Shown here: piece by piece, positions 5,643 through 5,650 of the stretch
Layout: every line of letters starts with the position of its first letter
How positions within the stretch are numbered: position 1 is the first letter of the stretch
Assembly (NCBI GenBank): GCA_902773215.1
Contig: CACYDQ010000183.1
Coordinates: forward strand, 1-5,650
Origin: an uncultured Spirochaetaceae bacterium
GTDB taxonomy: Bacteria; Spirochaetota; Spirochaetia; Treponematales; Treponemataceae
Length of the DNA stretch: 5,650 bases
Direction: 5' to 3'
Notes under the pieces: generated by a model
Databases searched by the model: none
The model's input: the letters and a program-made list of their open reading frames with translations, nothing else
What the model was told of the DNA's origin: nothing
Position numbers and translations under genes: made by a program

Positions 5643-5650
5643 TGCCCCGC

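Overview
The window looks like bacterial chromosome from a host-associated, probably Gram-negative organism. A spirochaete close to Treponema is my best guess. That rests on a giant lipoprotein built from immunoglobulin-like repeats and BspA-type leucine-rich repeats, a COG1022-type long-chain acyl-CoA synthetase, and a PIN-type toxin-antitoxin pair. The guess is an inference from gene style, not from a marker gene. The acyl-CoA synthetase and the lipoprotein repeats are GC-rich (about 65-72% in hand-counted lines of the repeats). The toxin-antitoxin segment is nearer 50-53%.

Layout: (1) Positions 998 down to 1, minus strand, hold the first 332 codons of a long-chain fatty acyl-CoA synthetase that runs off the left edge. 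(2) Positions 999-1173 are a divergent intergenic region with a good sigma70-type promoter on each strand and two A/T-tract inverted repeats that share a half-site. (3) Positions 1174-1711, plus strand, hold a small antitoxin gene overlapping by 17 bases a PIN-domain (VapC-like) toxin gene. The toxin is only 94 codons and stops just before the second half of the PIN active site, so it is probably inactive. (4) Five bases after that stop begins a near-consensus promoter for a 1285-codon secreted lipoprotein gene (1785-5642) that fills the rest of the window.

The lipoprotein has a signal peptide ending in a lipobox with Cys30, a beta-rich N-terminal domain, a tandem duplication of a two-domain unit (A-B, A-B), three further diverged B domains, and a C-terminal leucine-rich repeat domain of the BspA/DUF285 kind. 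Base composition falls to about 49% GC at the start of that last domain, so the gene looks like a mosaic. It is probably displayed on the outer surface as an adhesin or binding protein, but its ligand cannot be read from the sequence. The three transcription units do not form one pathway: each has its own promoter.

No RNA gene, CRISPR array, insertion sequence or convincing intrinsic terminator was seen. The last 8 bases (5643-5650) carry nothing that can be called.
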